A DNA stretch of 48,936 nt from CAYMUC01 sp964471865 (GTDB taxonomy: Bacteria; Actinomycetota; Acidimicrobiia; Acidimicrobiales; Ilumatobacteraceae): assembly GCA_964471865.1 (NCBI GenBank), contig CAYYHU010000014.1, positions 1 through 48,936 of the forward strand. The letters run 5' to 3'. Under the pieces are notes generated by a model, which saw only the letters and a list, made by a program, of their open reading frames with translations, searched no databases and was not told the DNA's origin. Numbering within the stretch: the stretch's first letter is position 1; every line of letters starts with the position of its first letter. Of the stretch, positions 14,595-21,974 are shown piece after piece. The position numbers and the translations under genes are program-made.

Positions 14595-17218
14595 TGGTTG
14601 TGAGCCGGCCGGATCGTGGCGAGCTCATCGCCGAGTACGGGTTCACCCTCGACGATTTCCAGATTCGAGCCCTCGAGGTTCTCGACAGCGGTGGTTCGGT
14701 TCTCGTCGCCGCCCCGACGGGTTCGGGCAAGACCGTGGTGGCTGAATACGCCATCGCAGCGGCCCTCGCCGACGGCGGGCGCGCCTTCTACACCGCTCCG
14801 ATCAAAGCGCTGTCGAACCAGAAATATCTCGACCTCGTCCGGCGTCATGGCGAAGCCCAGGTGGGTCTGTTGACGGGAGACAACAGCATCAACCCTGATG
14901 CCGCCGTGGTGGTGATGACCACCGAAGTGCTCCGCAACATGATCTACAGCGGATCCCAGGCTCTCGAGGCTCTGCGTTTCGTCGTTCTCGACGAAGTGCA
15001 CTTTCTCCAAGACACGTACCGAGGACCGGTATGGGAGGAAGTGATCATCCACCTTCCTGACCATGTTCGCCTCGTGTGCCTGTCGGCGACCGTGTCCAAC
15101 GCCGACGAGGTCGCAGACTGGATCACCACCGTTCGAGACCCGGTACCCACCGTGGCGGTCATCGAAACCCGTCGACCCGTAGCCCTCGACCCCACGTTTC
15201 TCGTCGAGGATCGAGCCACCGATCAACTCCAGCATCTGCCGCTCTTAATCGACGGGGGCGCCAATCCGACCGGCCTGCGACTGGACGCGCTCGGGGCTCG
15301 CGACGGCCGTTCGGCTCGTCACGGTCGCAACGGACGGGGCCGACCGGGTCGACGACTCGCGACCCCCTCACGAGTCGATGTCGTGGATCATCTCGATGCC
15401 AGTGGCCTGCTTCCAGCGATCTATTTCATCTTCAGCCGGAATCAATGCGATGAGGCGGCTCGCAGCATCCTTGCAGCAGGCTTCCGTTTCACCGATCTCG
15501 CGCAACGCGAACAGATCTCCGAGATCGTCGAGGAACGGCTTCGAGGCATCGATCCCGCCGATCTCGCCGTGCTGGGTGAGACCCAGTTCCTGTCGCTGTT
15601 GGAGGCCGGAATCGGGGTTCATCACGCCGGAATGATCCCTGCGTTCAAAGAGGCCGTGGAGCGCTGTTTTACCGCTGGACTCGTCAGGGTCGTCTTCGCC
15701 ACGGAAACCCTGGCCGTGGGCATCAACATGCCAGCACGCTCCGTGGTCATCGAGAAACTCTCGAAGTACACCGGTGACCATCATGCGGTACTGACCCCGG
15801 GAGAGATCACCCAGTTGACCGGCCGAGCGGGCCGTCGGGGACTCGACGAGGTGGGTACTGCAGTGTTGTTGTGGAGCCCGTTCATCAGTTTCGAACAGAC
15901 CGCCGAACTGATCGCCAGTCGCTCCTTTCGCCTCACGAGCGCCTTTCGTCCCACCTACAACATGGCCGCCAACCTGGTCCGCACCTGCACCCGGGCCGAA
16001 GCGCATCGATTGCTGGACGTGTCATTCGCGCAGTTCCAGGCCGACCGCGACGTGGTCGAAGTCCAAACGCGACTCGAACGCAGCGATCAGCGGCTTCGTG
16101 ATCTTCGCGACCAATCCCAAAGCCCGTACGGCGATATCGAGGACTATCGACGACGCGCCGGTTTGACCGGACGCGGTGGATCCCGGCGCGGCGGAGATCT
16201 CCAGATCGAACAGTCCCTCGAACAACTCCGCCCCGGGGATGTCGTCGATCTGGTTCATCCTCGTCAAGGGGGACGAGCACTCGTGGTGAGCACGGCTAAT
16301 CGTCATGACGGAATTCGTGTGTCGGTGCTCACGACCAAACGCCAGATCCTCACGGTCACCGCAGCCGACCTCCAGAGTCCGCTCTGGACCATTGGCCATA
16401 TCGAGCTCCCGCGACCCTTCGCCCCGGGACGCCCGCAATTCCAAGCCGAAGCTCTGCGCCGATTGAACCGAGCCCGCGTGTCCAACGGCGACCGCCGCAA
16501 ACGACGCCTCGAGAGCGAGGGACATCCCGTCACGGCTGATCCCGATCTGCAGCAGCGACTCGACGCGGCTCGGCGCGCCGATCGACTCGAGCGCGAGCTT
16601 CGGGATCTTCGACGTCGTTCTGCCGCCCAGGAACGAACCGTGGCCCGTCGCTTCGACGACGTGGTCTCTCTACTCAGTGACCGAGGGTTCATCTCGGACT
16701 GGCAACTCACCGAACGAGGTCAGCTTCTCTCGCGGGTCTTTCACGAGGGCGACCTACTCGTGGCCGAAGCGGTCTCCCAGGGTCTGCTCGATGGCCTCGA
16801 TCCTGCTCAGACCGCCGCGCTCATCTCGGTGTTCGTCTACGAGCACCGCAGTCCGGATCCGGCTCCGGACCCGTGGTATCCGAGTCGGCTGCTGCGGCGT
16901 CGCTTCGAACAGATCGAAGCGATCAGCGTGCGCCTCGCCCACGAGGAAGAACGACGCGGGCTCACGGTCCATCGAGCCCCGGATCCGACCTTTGTGGCGA
17001 TCACCTATGGATGGGCTTCGGGGGAGAGTTTCGCCCAGATCGTCGCAGATGAGGACCTCATCGGTGGCGATTTCGTTCGCACGATGCGTCAGGTGGTGGA
17101 TCTCGTTCATCAACTCTCGGGGATCGCTCCCGAACCCGAGACGCGTCGAGCCTGTGCGACTGCAGTGGACCTGTTGCGTCGCGGTGTCGTGGCGTCCACC
17201 GATGTGGGAGGACCATGA
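14591..17218 (+). CDS. helY: Ski2-like DEVH-box RNA helicase HelY
   Basis: An 875-residue superfamily 2 helicase related to Ski2/Mtr4. Motif I is APTGSGKT (residues 41-48), motif II DEVH (134-137), motif III SAT, and motif VI is in QLTGRAGRRGLDEVG. An arginine- and glycine-rich insert sits near residues 235-258 between the two RecA-like domains. The C-terminal half carries the helical DSHCT-like region. It probably unwinds structured RNA for processing or decay. It starts at GTG 14591 or ATG 14594, overlapping the tatC stop, and ends in an ATGA overlap with the next gene. The neighbourhood with tatC supports the HelY name. Confidence 0.92.
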   Translation: MMVVSRPDRGELIAEYGFTLDDFQIRALEVLDSGGSVLVAAPTGSGKTVVAEYAIAAALADGGRAFYTAPIKALSNQKYLDLVRRHGEAQVGLLTGDNSINPDAAVVVMTTEVLRNMIYSGSQALEALRFVVLDEVHFLQDTYRGPVWEEVIIHLPDHVRLVCLSATVSNADEVADWITTVRDPVPTVAVIETRRPVALDPTFLVEDRATDQLQHLPLLIDGGANPTGLRLDALGARDGRSARHGRNGRGRPGRRLATPSRVDVVDHLDASGLLPAIYFIFSRNQCDEAARSILAAGFRFTDLAQREQISEIVEERLRGIDPADLAVLGETQFLSLLEAGIGVHHAGMIPAFKEAVERCFTAGLVRVVFATETLAVGINMPARSVVIEKLSKYTGDHHAVLTPGEITQLTGRAGRRGLDEVGTAVLLWSPFISFEQTAELIASRSFRLTSAFRPTYNMAANLVRTCTRAEAHRLLDVSFAQFQADRDVVEVQTRLERSDQRLRDLRDQSQSPYGDIEDYRRRAGLTGRGGSRRGGDLQIEQSLEQLRPGDVVDLVHPRQGGRALVVSTANRHDGIRVSVLTTKRQILTVTAADLQSPLWTIGHIELPRPFAPGRPQFQAEALRRLNRARVSNGDRRKRRLESEGHPVTADPDLQQRLDAARRADRLERELRDLRRRSAAQERTVARRFDDVVSLLSDRGFISDWQLTERGQLLSRVFHEGDLLVAEAVSQGLLDGLDPAQTAALISVFVYEHRSPDPAPDPWYPSRLLRRRFEQIEAISVRLAHEEERRGLTVHRAPDPTFVAITYGWASGESFAQIVADEDLIGGDFVRTMRQVVDLVHQLSGIAPEPETRRACATAVDLLRRGVVASTDVGGP

Positions 17219-17823
17219 CCATTCGACCTGGTGAATCCTGGGGGGTGACGGGCACCCGTCCCGATGGGGTACTCGAGGCGGCCACCGACCGGGAAGCGAG
17301 CCGTCTCCTCGAGTCGCTCGAACCCGACACGACGCCGACCATCATCGCTGTGGCATCGGGTGATGCCCCTCGCACGGCCGGAGTCGAGCATCGCCGGCGC
17401 CCCGATGACGATGTGGCGCTGCTGCCATGGGATCTGATAGCTCTCGAGCTCGACGGGCGCCACGTACGGGCCCTGTCCCATGTGATGTTCCGGCAGCGGT
17501 TCTGGCGAGGCGGGGTCGTGGCTCTCATGAACGTCGACCACCTGCGCGACTGGGACGTAGCACCGCGGGCGCATCCCAACGACGGGCTCATCGACATCGT
17601 GGACGTGACGCCGGATATGTCCATGCGAGAGCGTCTCGAGGCCCGGCGGCGACTCGTGACGGGCACTCACATACCCCACCCTCGAATTCGCGTGGCCCGG
17701 CGACATGAGTGGGAGCGCGAGTTCACCCCGGCGATTCGCTGCTATGTGGACGGGGTCTACGAAGGTCGGGTGCACCGGGTTCAGGCCCGAGTGATTCCCG
17801 ATGCCGTGATCTTGTGTCTGTGA
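17215..17823 (+). CDS. Protein resembling a diacylglycerol-kinase (YegS) C-terminal domain
   Basis: A 202-residue protein I recognise only partly. The C-terminal half (HEWEREFTPAIRCYVDGVYEG, then VHRVQARVIPDAVILCL) resembles the beta-rich C-terminal domain of YegS/DgkB lipid kinases, where a similar strand pair closes the fold. The N-terminal nucleotide-binding GGDGT motif of those kinases is absent, so catalytic lipid kinase activity is unlikely on its own. It might work with a separate subunit or bind a lipid, which is inference. It overlaps helY by 4 bases, giving likely co-translation. A hairpin follows the stop. Confidence 0.5.
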   Translation: MTIRPGESWGVTGTRPDGVLEAATDREASRLLESLEPDTTPTIIAVASGDAPRTAGVEHRRRPDDDVALLPWDLIALELDGRHVRALSHVMFRQRFWRGGVVALMNVDHLRDWDVAPRAHPNDGLIDIVDVTPDMSMRERLEARRRLVTGTHIPHPRIRVARRHEWEREFTPAIRCYVDGVYEGRVHRVQARVIPDAVILCL

Positions 17824-17830
17824 CCGGGGA

Positions 17831-17852
17831 CTCTGACAACACCTGTTCAGAG
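17831..17852 (+). terminator. Possible terminator after the helY operon
   Basis: CTCTGA and TCAGAG form a perfect 6-bp stem around a 10-base loop, 8 bases after the stop codon. It is short and lacks a T-run, so the support is modest. Confidence 0.4.
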
Positions 17853-17888
17853 GGGATCTGGGTCCGCCCTCGCGGGTTCCCGGACACC

Positions 17889-17894
17889 TACGAT
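17889..17894 (+). promoter_or_regulatory. Putative -10 element, leaderless ThyX-like gene
   Basis: TACGAT is followed by 7 bases and an in-frame GTG at 17902. The hexamer overlaps the alternative ATG 17893, which argues for the GTG as the real start. Confidence 0.45.
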
Positions 17895-17901
17895 GCGAGA
17901 T

Positions 17902-19503
17902 GTGTCGGCCTACGTCCCTGAAGAGTTCACCGACGACGAAGCCGAGATCCTCAGGCGCTACGTCACCAATCTCGACGGCCCGGTCTTTGCGCTCGTCAAT
18001 CTGCCCGAGGTCGTCAAAGGGGCCTTGTTCGCTCGCTACTCGCGGTCGCCCAAGAGCCTTCGTCGACTCTTCCTGGACGAGTTCGTCGGCGATCTCGATA
18101 TCCGAGGTGATGTCGGCATCGACGCCACCGTGGGTCTCGAACGAGCCGAGCAGCTCTACCAGAAAGTCTTCGTCGAGTACGGAGATGACTCGGTGGCCCA
18201 GCTCGGAGGGGTGCATCTGGCCTGTGAGCAGGCGTCCAACCTCCTGACCAAGGTTCTCGAGCGAGGTCGGCTGATGAGCTACCTCGAACAAAGCACCCGC
18301 TACATCGCCTATGACGCCCGCCTCGGAGGACGGTACCGGTATCACCGCGACCCTGCGGTGCTCACGGGGCGCTTCGGAACCCGATACGTGGGCGATATGG
18401 ATCGCATCTTCGATACCTACAGCGCCTTGATGGCCCGGGTGACCGACCATGTACGCGCCACCGTGCCCAAGTCCGCTGATGACAGTGATTTCGTCTACCG
18501 CCAAGCGACGCGCGCCAAGGCTCTCGACGCCGTTCGAGGAGTCCTACCGGCATCCGCGTTGTCCAATGTCGGAATCTACGGATCGGGCCAGGCCTATGAG
18601 GCTCTCATCCTGCGCATGCGGGCCCATCCACTTCCTGAGGCCCGCGCCTATGCGGAGTTGATGCTGGCTGAGCTCCGCAAGGTCATTCCCAGTTTCCTTC
18701 GCCGTCTCGATCAGCCCGATCGCGGCGGTGACTGGGTCACGTATCTCGAAGAGACCCGAGCCGACACGGCCGATCTCGTCGCTGATCTTCTTGGCGACGT
18801 CCCGATCGAACCAGCTCCGAGTGTCACGCTCGTCGATTTCGATCCCGAGGCCGAAGAGAAACTCCTCGCCGCCATCTGTTATCCGTACTCGCATCTTCCC
18901 GAGCATCAATTGCTCGAACGAGTGCGACGTCTGGGCACCGACGAGCGTCTCGCCTTGGTACGGGCCGCCGTGGGGGATCGACGCAACCGCCGGCACAAAC
19001 CGGGCCGCTCCTTCGAGAGAATCGACTACCGATTCGACGTCCTGTCGGATTACGGAGCCTTTCGGGATCTCCAACGGCACCGACTGCTCACGATCGATTG
19101 GCAGCCACTCACCCCGTATCACGGATATCTGCGTCCGGATCTCGTCGACGATGCCGGGGGAGCGGCCATGTTCGACGAGGCCATGTCGCGTTCGGCGCGG
19201 CTGTACGACTCGATGCGTGAGGATCACCCCGAACAAGCCGCCTACGCGGTCGCCATGGCGTACCGCATTCGTTACACCATGCAGTTCAATGCCCGCGAAG
19301 CGATCCACCTTCTCGAGCTTCGATCCTCGCCTCAGGGGCATCCGTCCTATCGTCGCGTCGCCCTCGAGATGCACCGATTGATCGCTGAGCAGGCTGGACA
19401 TCATGCCGTAGCCGAGGCCATGACCCATCTGACTCGTGAGGCTCCCGAACTCGAACGGCTCGAGTCCGAACGACGCGCAGAAGCTCGTCGATCCGGGGGT
19501 TGA
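17902..19503 (+). CDS. Double-domain FAD-dependent thymidylate synthase (ThyX)-like protein
   Basis: A 533-residue protein (536 from ATG 17893) with two ThyX-like halves; classical ThyX is about 220-250 residues. Using 17893 numbering, the first half has ERGRLMSYLEQSTRY (123-137), which keeps the S-x4-S-x-R end of the ThyX motif but has RGR instead of RHR. The second half has LQRHRLLTIDWQPLTPY (393-409), which keeps RHR but loses the second part. It also has FNAREAIHLLELR (465-477), like the ThyX dUMP-binding helix. So the motif elements are divided between the halves. It may be a pseudo-symmetric flavoenzyme using dUMP or another nucleotide; thymidylate synthesis itself is not proven. Confidence 0.75.
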   Translation: MSAYVPEEFTDDEAEILRRYVTNLDGPVFALVNLPEVVKGALFARYSRSPKSLRRLFLDEFVGDLDIRGDVGIDATVGLERAEQLYQKVFVEYGDDSVAQLGGVHLACEQASNLLTKVLERGRLMSYLEQSTRYIAYDARLGGRYRYHRDPAVLTGRFGTRYVGDMDRIFDTYSALMARVTDHVRATVPKSADDSDFVYRQATRAKALDAVRGVLPASALSNVGIYGSGQAYEALILRMRAHPLPEARAYAELMLAELRKVIPSFLRRLDQPDRGGDWVTYLEETRADTADLVADLLGDVPIEPAPSVTLVDFDPEAEEKLLAAICYPYSHLPEHQLLERVRRLGTDERLALVRAAVGDRRNRRHKPGRSFERIDYRFDVLSDYGAFRDLQRHRLLTIDWQPLTPYHGYLRPDLVDDAGGAAMFDEAMSRSARLYDSMREDHPEQAAYAVAMAYRIRYTMQFNAREAIHLLELRSSPQGHPSYRRVALEMHRLIAEQAGHHAVAEAMTHLTREAPELERLESERRAEARRSGG

Positions 19504-19521
19504 GGACGGGCCAAATCCCCG

Positions 19522-19527
19522 TAGGAT
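19522..19527 (+). promoter_or_regulatory. Putative -10 element upstream of the acidic protein gene
   Basis: TAGGAT lies about 42 bases before the ATG of the acidic DUF4193-like protein. With the AAGGGA Shine-Dalgarno close to that ATG, it would give an ordinary leadered transcript. Confidence 0.35.
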
Positions 19528-19569
19528 CCGCCCCGCGAGTCCACCCCCCGGCTCCAGAAGGGACCTTCG

Positions 19570-20061
19570 ATGGCAGAGGATCGTGAGGACATCGACAGCG
19601 ACGAGGAACTCGAACTCGAGGAAGAGTCCGAGGATCTCGAGACTGAACCCGAGGACCTCGACGAGGACGAGGACTTCGAAGAAGACGAGTTCGGTGACGA
19701 CGATGACGAGAGTTACGACGATGACACCGACGATGAGGACGAGGACGAGGACGAGGACGAAACCGAGGTCCGCAGTCGCAAGGCCGCCTCTGAAGACGAG
19801 GACGAGGACGAGGACCTCACGACCCCTGACGATGTCGAAGCTGATCTCGACACGATCCTGAAAGACCGTCTCGTTGCCGCGGATGACGAGGCCGAAGACG
19901 ACGAAGAGGATGCCGAGCCCGAGGATCGCCCCGATCAAAGCGACCGTCTTCAGCCCAAGCGGGCTGACGAGCAGTTGTGTCCCTCATGCTTCCTCCTCGT
20001 TCGCGCCGGAGCCCCAGTGTGTCCGGTCGGGGATGACGATTGTCCGGTGATCAACGGGTGA
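19570..20061 (+). CDS. DUF4193-like protein with an extreme acidic N-terminus and a Cys4 tail
   Basis: A 163-residue protein. Residues 1-70 are almost entirely Asp, Glu, Ser and Leu, and acidic clusters continue to about residue 125. Then comes RLQPKRADEQLCPSCFLLVR, which matches the end of the actinobacterial DUF4193 family (a QADEFTCxxCFLV-type motif). Four cysteines (CPSC...CPVGDDDC) could bind zinc. The segment DVEADLDTILKDRLVAADDE near residue 90 is the other recognisable part. The acidic tract is encoded by repeated GAC/GAG codons. Function unknown. The acidic stretch could mimic nucleic acid or bind basic proteins or metals, which is inference. AAGGGA precedes the ATG. Confidence 0.75.
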   Translation: MAEDREDIDSDEELELEEESEDLETEPEDLDEDEDFEEDEFGDDDDESYDDDTDDEDEDEDEDETEVRSRKAASEDEDEDEDLTTPDDVEADLDTILKDRLVAADDEAEDDEEDAEPEDRPDQSDRLQPKRADEQLCPSCFLLVRAGAPVCPVGDDDCPVING

Positions 20062-20594
20062 TGACCTCGGCTGCGACCTCAACACCCACGGTGTGTCGGG
20101 TCGCGGCCCTGGGCGCGTATGCCACGGTGGGAGCGGCGGTCGAACTCGCTCGTTGGCTCCCCAAAGCGGTCGAACAACGGCGAACCCATATCGATCAACG
20201 CATCACGGTGGCTCGCTTCATCGGCAAGTTGGCAGTCCAACAAGCCAGCGTCGAGATCCGGAAACGATTTACGACCCCGGCTGAACCGATGCCGTCCTCA
20301 CAGCCCGCGCCGACAACCGAGGGGACAGTCGTCCCCATCACGTCGACGGGCTCGCTTGCTCCACGTACGAACGAGACGGATTCGACCACCGTGGGGTCGA
20401 CTACGGCGCCGGTTCCTGAGGTCGGAGAGCTGGCCCTCGAGGGCTACGACGAACTGACGGCGGCACAGGTGGTGAGCCTTCTGGATCATCTCGATCCCGA
20501 TGAACTCGACGCGATCGATCGCTATGAGCGTGCCCATCGGCGTCGGCGCACGGTTCTCCATCGCATCGGCCAGCTTCAGGACGCGACGGGCTGA
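20061..20594 (+). CDS. Conserved actinobacterial hypothetical protein
   Basis: A 177-residue protein. Residues about 10-70 form an amphipathic or weakly hydrophobic helical region (LGAYATVGAAVELARWLPKAVEQRR...ARFIGKLAVQQASVEIRKRF). The middle is a Thr/Ser/Pro-rich linker. The C-terminus has LEGYDELTAAQVVSLLDHL followed by a helix DELDAIDRYERAHRRRRTVLHRI. That last motif recurs at the C-termini of small actinobacterial membrane- or lipid-associated proteins as I recall them. The start is ATG 20061 or GTG 20058, overlapping the previous stop, so it is probably co-expressed with the acidic protein. Function unknown. Confidence 0.6.
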   Translation: MTSAATSTPTVCRVAALGAYATVGAAVELARWLPKAVEQRRTHIDQRITVARFIGKLAVQQASVEIRKRFTTPAEPMPSSQPAPTTEGTVVPITSTGSLAPRTNETDSTTVGSTTAPVPEVGELALEGYDELTAAQVVSLLDHLDPDELDAIDRYERAHRRRRTVLHRIGQLQDATG

Positions 20595-20598
20595 GGCG

Positions 20599-21060
20599 AT
20601 GGCCGTCGATACCCGGGTCCGAGTGGCGACAGCCGACGACATCGGCGCTCTGATCACCCTCGAGAGTGAAGCCCGCTCGGGGCTGCGCGAGGTCCGAGGT
20701 GGCCCCGAGCGCCTCGGCGAACGTCCCGAGATCGGGGCGGCATGGAACGAGCGGGCCGCTGGAGTCGGCGGAGTGCTCTTCGTCGCCGAGGTCGACTCAG
20801 TGGTCTTTGGATGGCTGTGGTTGGAGGATCCCGATGACGCCGGGATCGCGCGCATTTCCGATGTGTACGTCCACCCCGGAGCGCGCGACCTCGGACTCGG
20901 CGACGACCTGCTCGATGCCGCGATGACCCAAGCCCGCATCACAGGCGCGAAGAGACTCGAGTCCTGGGCCCTTCCGGGGGATCGCGATACGAAGAACCTC
21001 TTTGAGCGCGGCGGGCTGACCGCTCGACTCATCGTGGTGTCGCGTCGCCTCGACTCCTGA
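20599..21060 (+). CDS. GNAT-family N-acetyltransferase
   Basis: A 153-residue acetyltransferase of the GNAT fold. It has an N-terminal RVATADDIGALITLE helix, the central VAEVDSVVFGWLWLE strand, the acetyl-CoA region ISDVYVHPGARDLGLGDDLLDAAM (a Q/RxxGxG/A-like loop), and the C-terminal strand after AKRLESWALPGDRDTKNLFERGG. The substrate cannot be predicted. The ATG 20599 start is 4 bases after the previous stop; a longer frame upstream overlaps that gene and is not supported. The arrangement suggests the last gene of the operon, followed by a terminator hairpin. Confidence 0.82.
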   Translation: MAVDTRVRVATADDIGALITLESEARSGLREVRGGPERLGERPEIGAAWNERAAGVGGVLFVAEVDSVVFGWLWLEDPDDAGIARISDVYVHPGARDLGLGDDLLDAAMTQARITGAKRLESWALPGDRDTKNLFERGGLTARLIVVSRRLDS

Positions 21061-21101
21061 CCCCAACGACATCGCTGAGTAGCCGACATCCCGGCGCATC
21101 C

Positions 21102-21129
21102 CAGCGGTGACGCACCGGTGTCATCGCTG
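21102..21129 (+). terminator. Bidirectional terminator between GNAT and enoyl-CoA hydratase genes
   Basis: CAGCGGTGAC (21102-21111) and GTCATCGCTG (21120-21129) pair over 10 positions with one G-U, around an 8-base loop. It lies between two convergent genes, 5 bases from the stop of the - strand gene, as expected for a shared terminator. Confidence 0.6.
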
Positions 21130-21134
21130 CAGCG

Positions 21135-21920
21135 TCAGCGCCCTTTCCAGTTGGGCGCCCGCTTTTCGATGAAAGCGGTGAGCCCCTCGCTGGTGTCCTC
21201 CGATGCCAAAACCGACGCGAACTCTCGGTTGGTCATCGCTTTGAGAGCCTCGTCGTCGTTGGATGGTGTGGCGAGCACCACTCGCCGACTGGCCCACACC
21301 GCCAAGGGAGCGTTCTGGCAGACCGCGTCGGCGAGCGTCAGCGCAGCCTCGAGCGCCGTACCAGGTTCCACGAGTCTGTTGACGAGCCCCAGTTCATACG
21401 CCCTAGCCGCTGCCAAGGGTTCTCCGGTCAGGATGGCCTCCATGGCCACCGCCTGACCGATCGCCCTCGGCAGGCGGAACAACCCGCCGGCGCCCGCGAT
21501 CAGGTTTCGCTTGACCTCAGCGAGACCGAAAGCGGATCGGGTCGTGGCCACGACCATGTCAGCTGCGAGCACGATCTCACAGCCTCCGGCGGTAGCAAGT
21601 CCATCGACCGCCACGATCACAGGCTTGGTCCGCTCGCGATACGCGAAACCACCAAAGCCACCCCGGGAGGTGTTGAGTCCCGCAGCATTACCTGAGTTGA
21701 TCTCTTTGAGATCCGCGCCCGCGCAGAACACGGGACGCTCCTGGCCGGCGGTATTCGCCGTCAGCACGCCCACCCATACCTCGGGATCAGCCTCGAGTCG
21801 ATCGATGGCGGATTCGAGACCCTCGGCCACCGCACCATTGACGGCATTGCGAGCTTCGGGACGATTCAGGGTGATGACGGCCACGCGGCCGCGCACCTCG
21901 TACTGCACGATGTCGGACAT
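21135..21920 (-). CDS. Enoyl-CoA hydratase/isomerase family protein
   Basis: A 261-residue crotonase-fold protein that acts on acyl-CoA thioesters, most likely in fatty-acid or other acyl-CoA breakdown. The first oxyanion-hole motif is FCAGADLKEI and the second is ATAGGCEIVLAADMVVA. A glutamate follows in GLAEVKRNLIAGAGG, the position of one catalytic Glu of hydratases. The C-terminal end FIEKRAPNWKGR is typical. The length is normal for the family. It stands alone as a - strand gene between two hairpin or promoter regions. The exact chain-length specificity cannot be read from sequence. Confidence 0.9.
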   Translation of the reverse strand: MSDIVQYEVRGRVAVITLNRPEARNAVNGAVAEGLESAIDRLEADPEVWVGVLTANTAGQERPVFCAGADLKEINSGNAAGLNTSRGGFGGFAYRERTKPVIVAVDGLATAGGCEIVLAADMVVATTRSAFGLAEVKRNLIAGAGGLFRLPRAIGQAVAMEAILTGEPLAAARAYELGLVNRLVEPGTALEAALTLADAVCQNAPLAVWASRRVVLATPSNDDEALKAMTNREFASVLASEDTSEGLTAFIEKRAPNWKGR

Positions 21921-21974
21921 GAGCCCTGATGCTAAGAGTGCCAGGTGCCCGAGGGCGAACCCGTCACCTGCCGA

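Noticed and set aside
18544..19938. 464-codon - strand frame opposite the ThyX-like and acidic protein genes
   Set aside because: It is a mirror of repetitive GAC/GAG codons, which reads as Val/Leu-rich on the other strand and only looks like a membrane protein.
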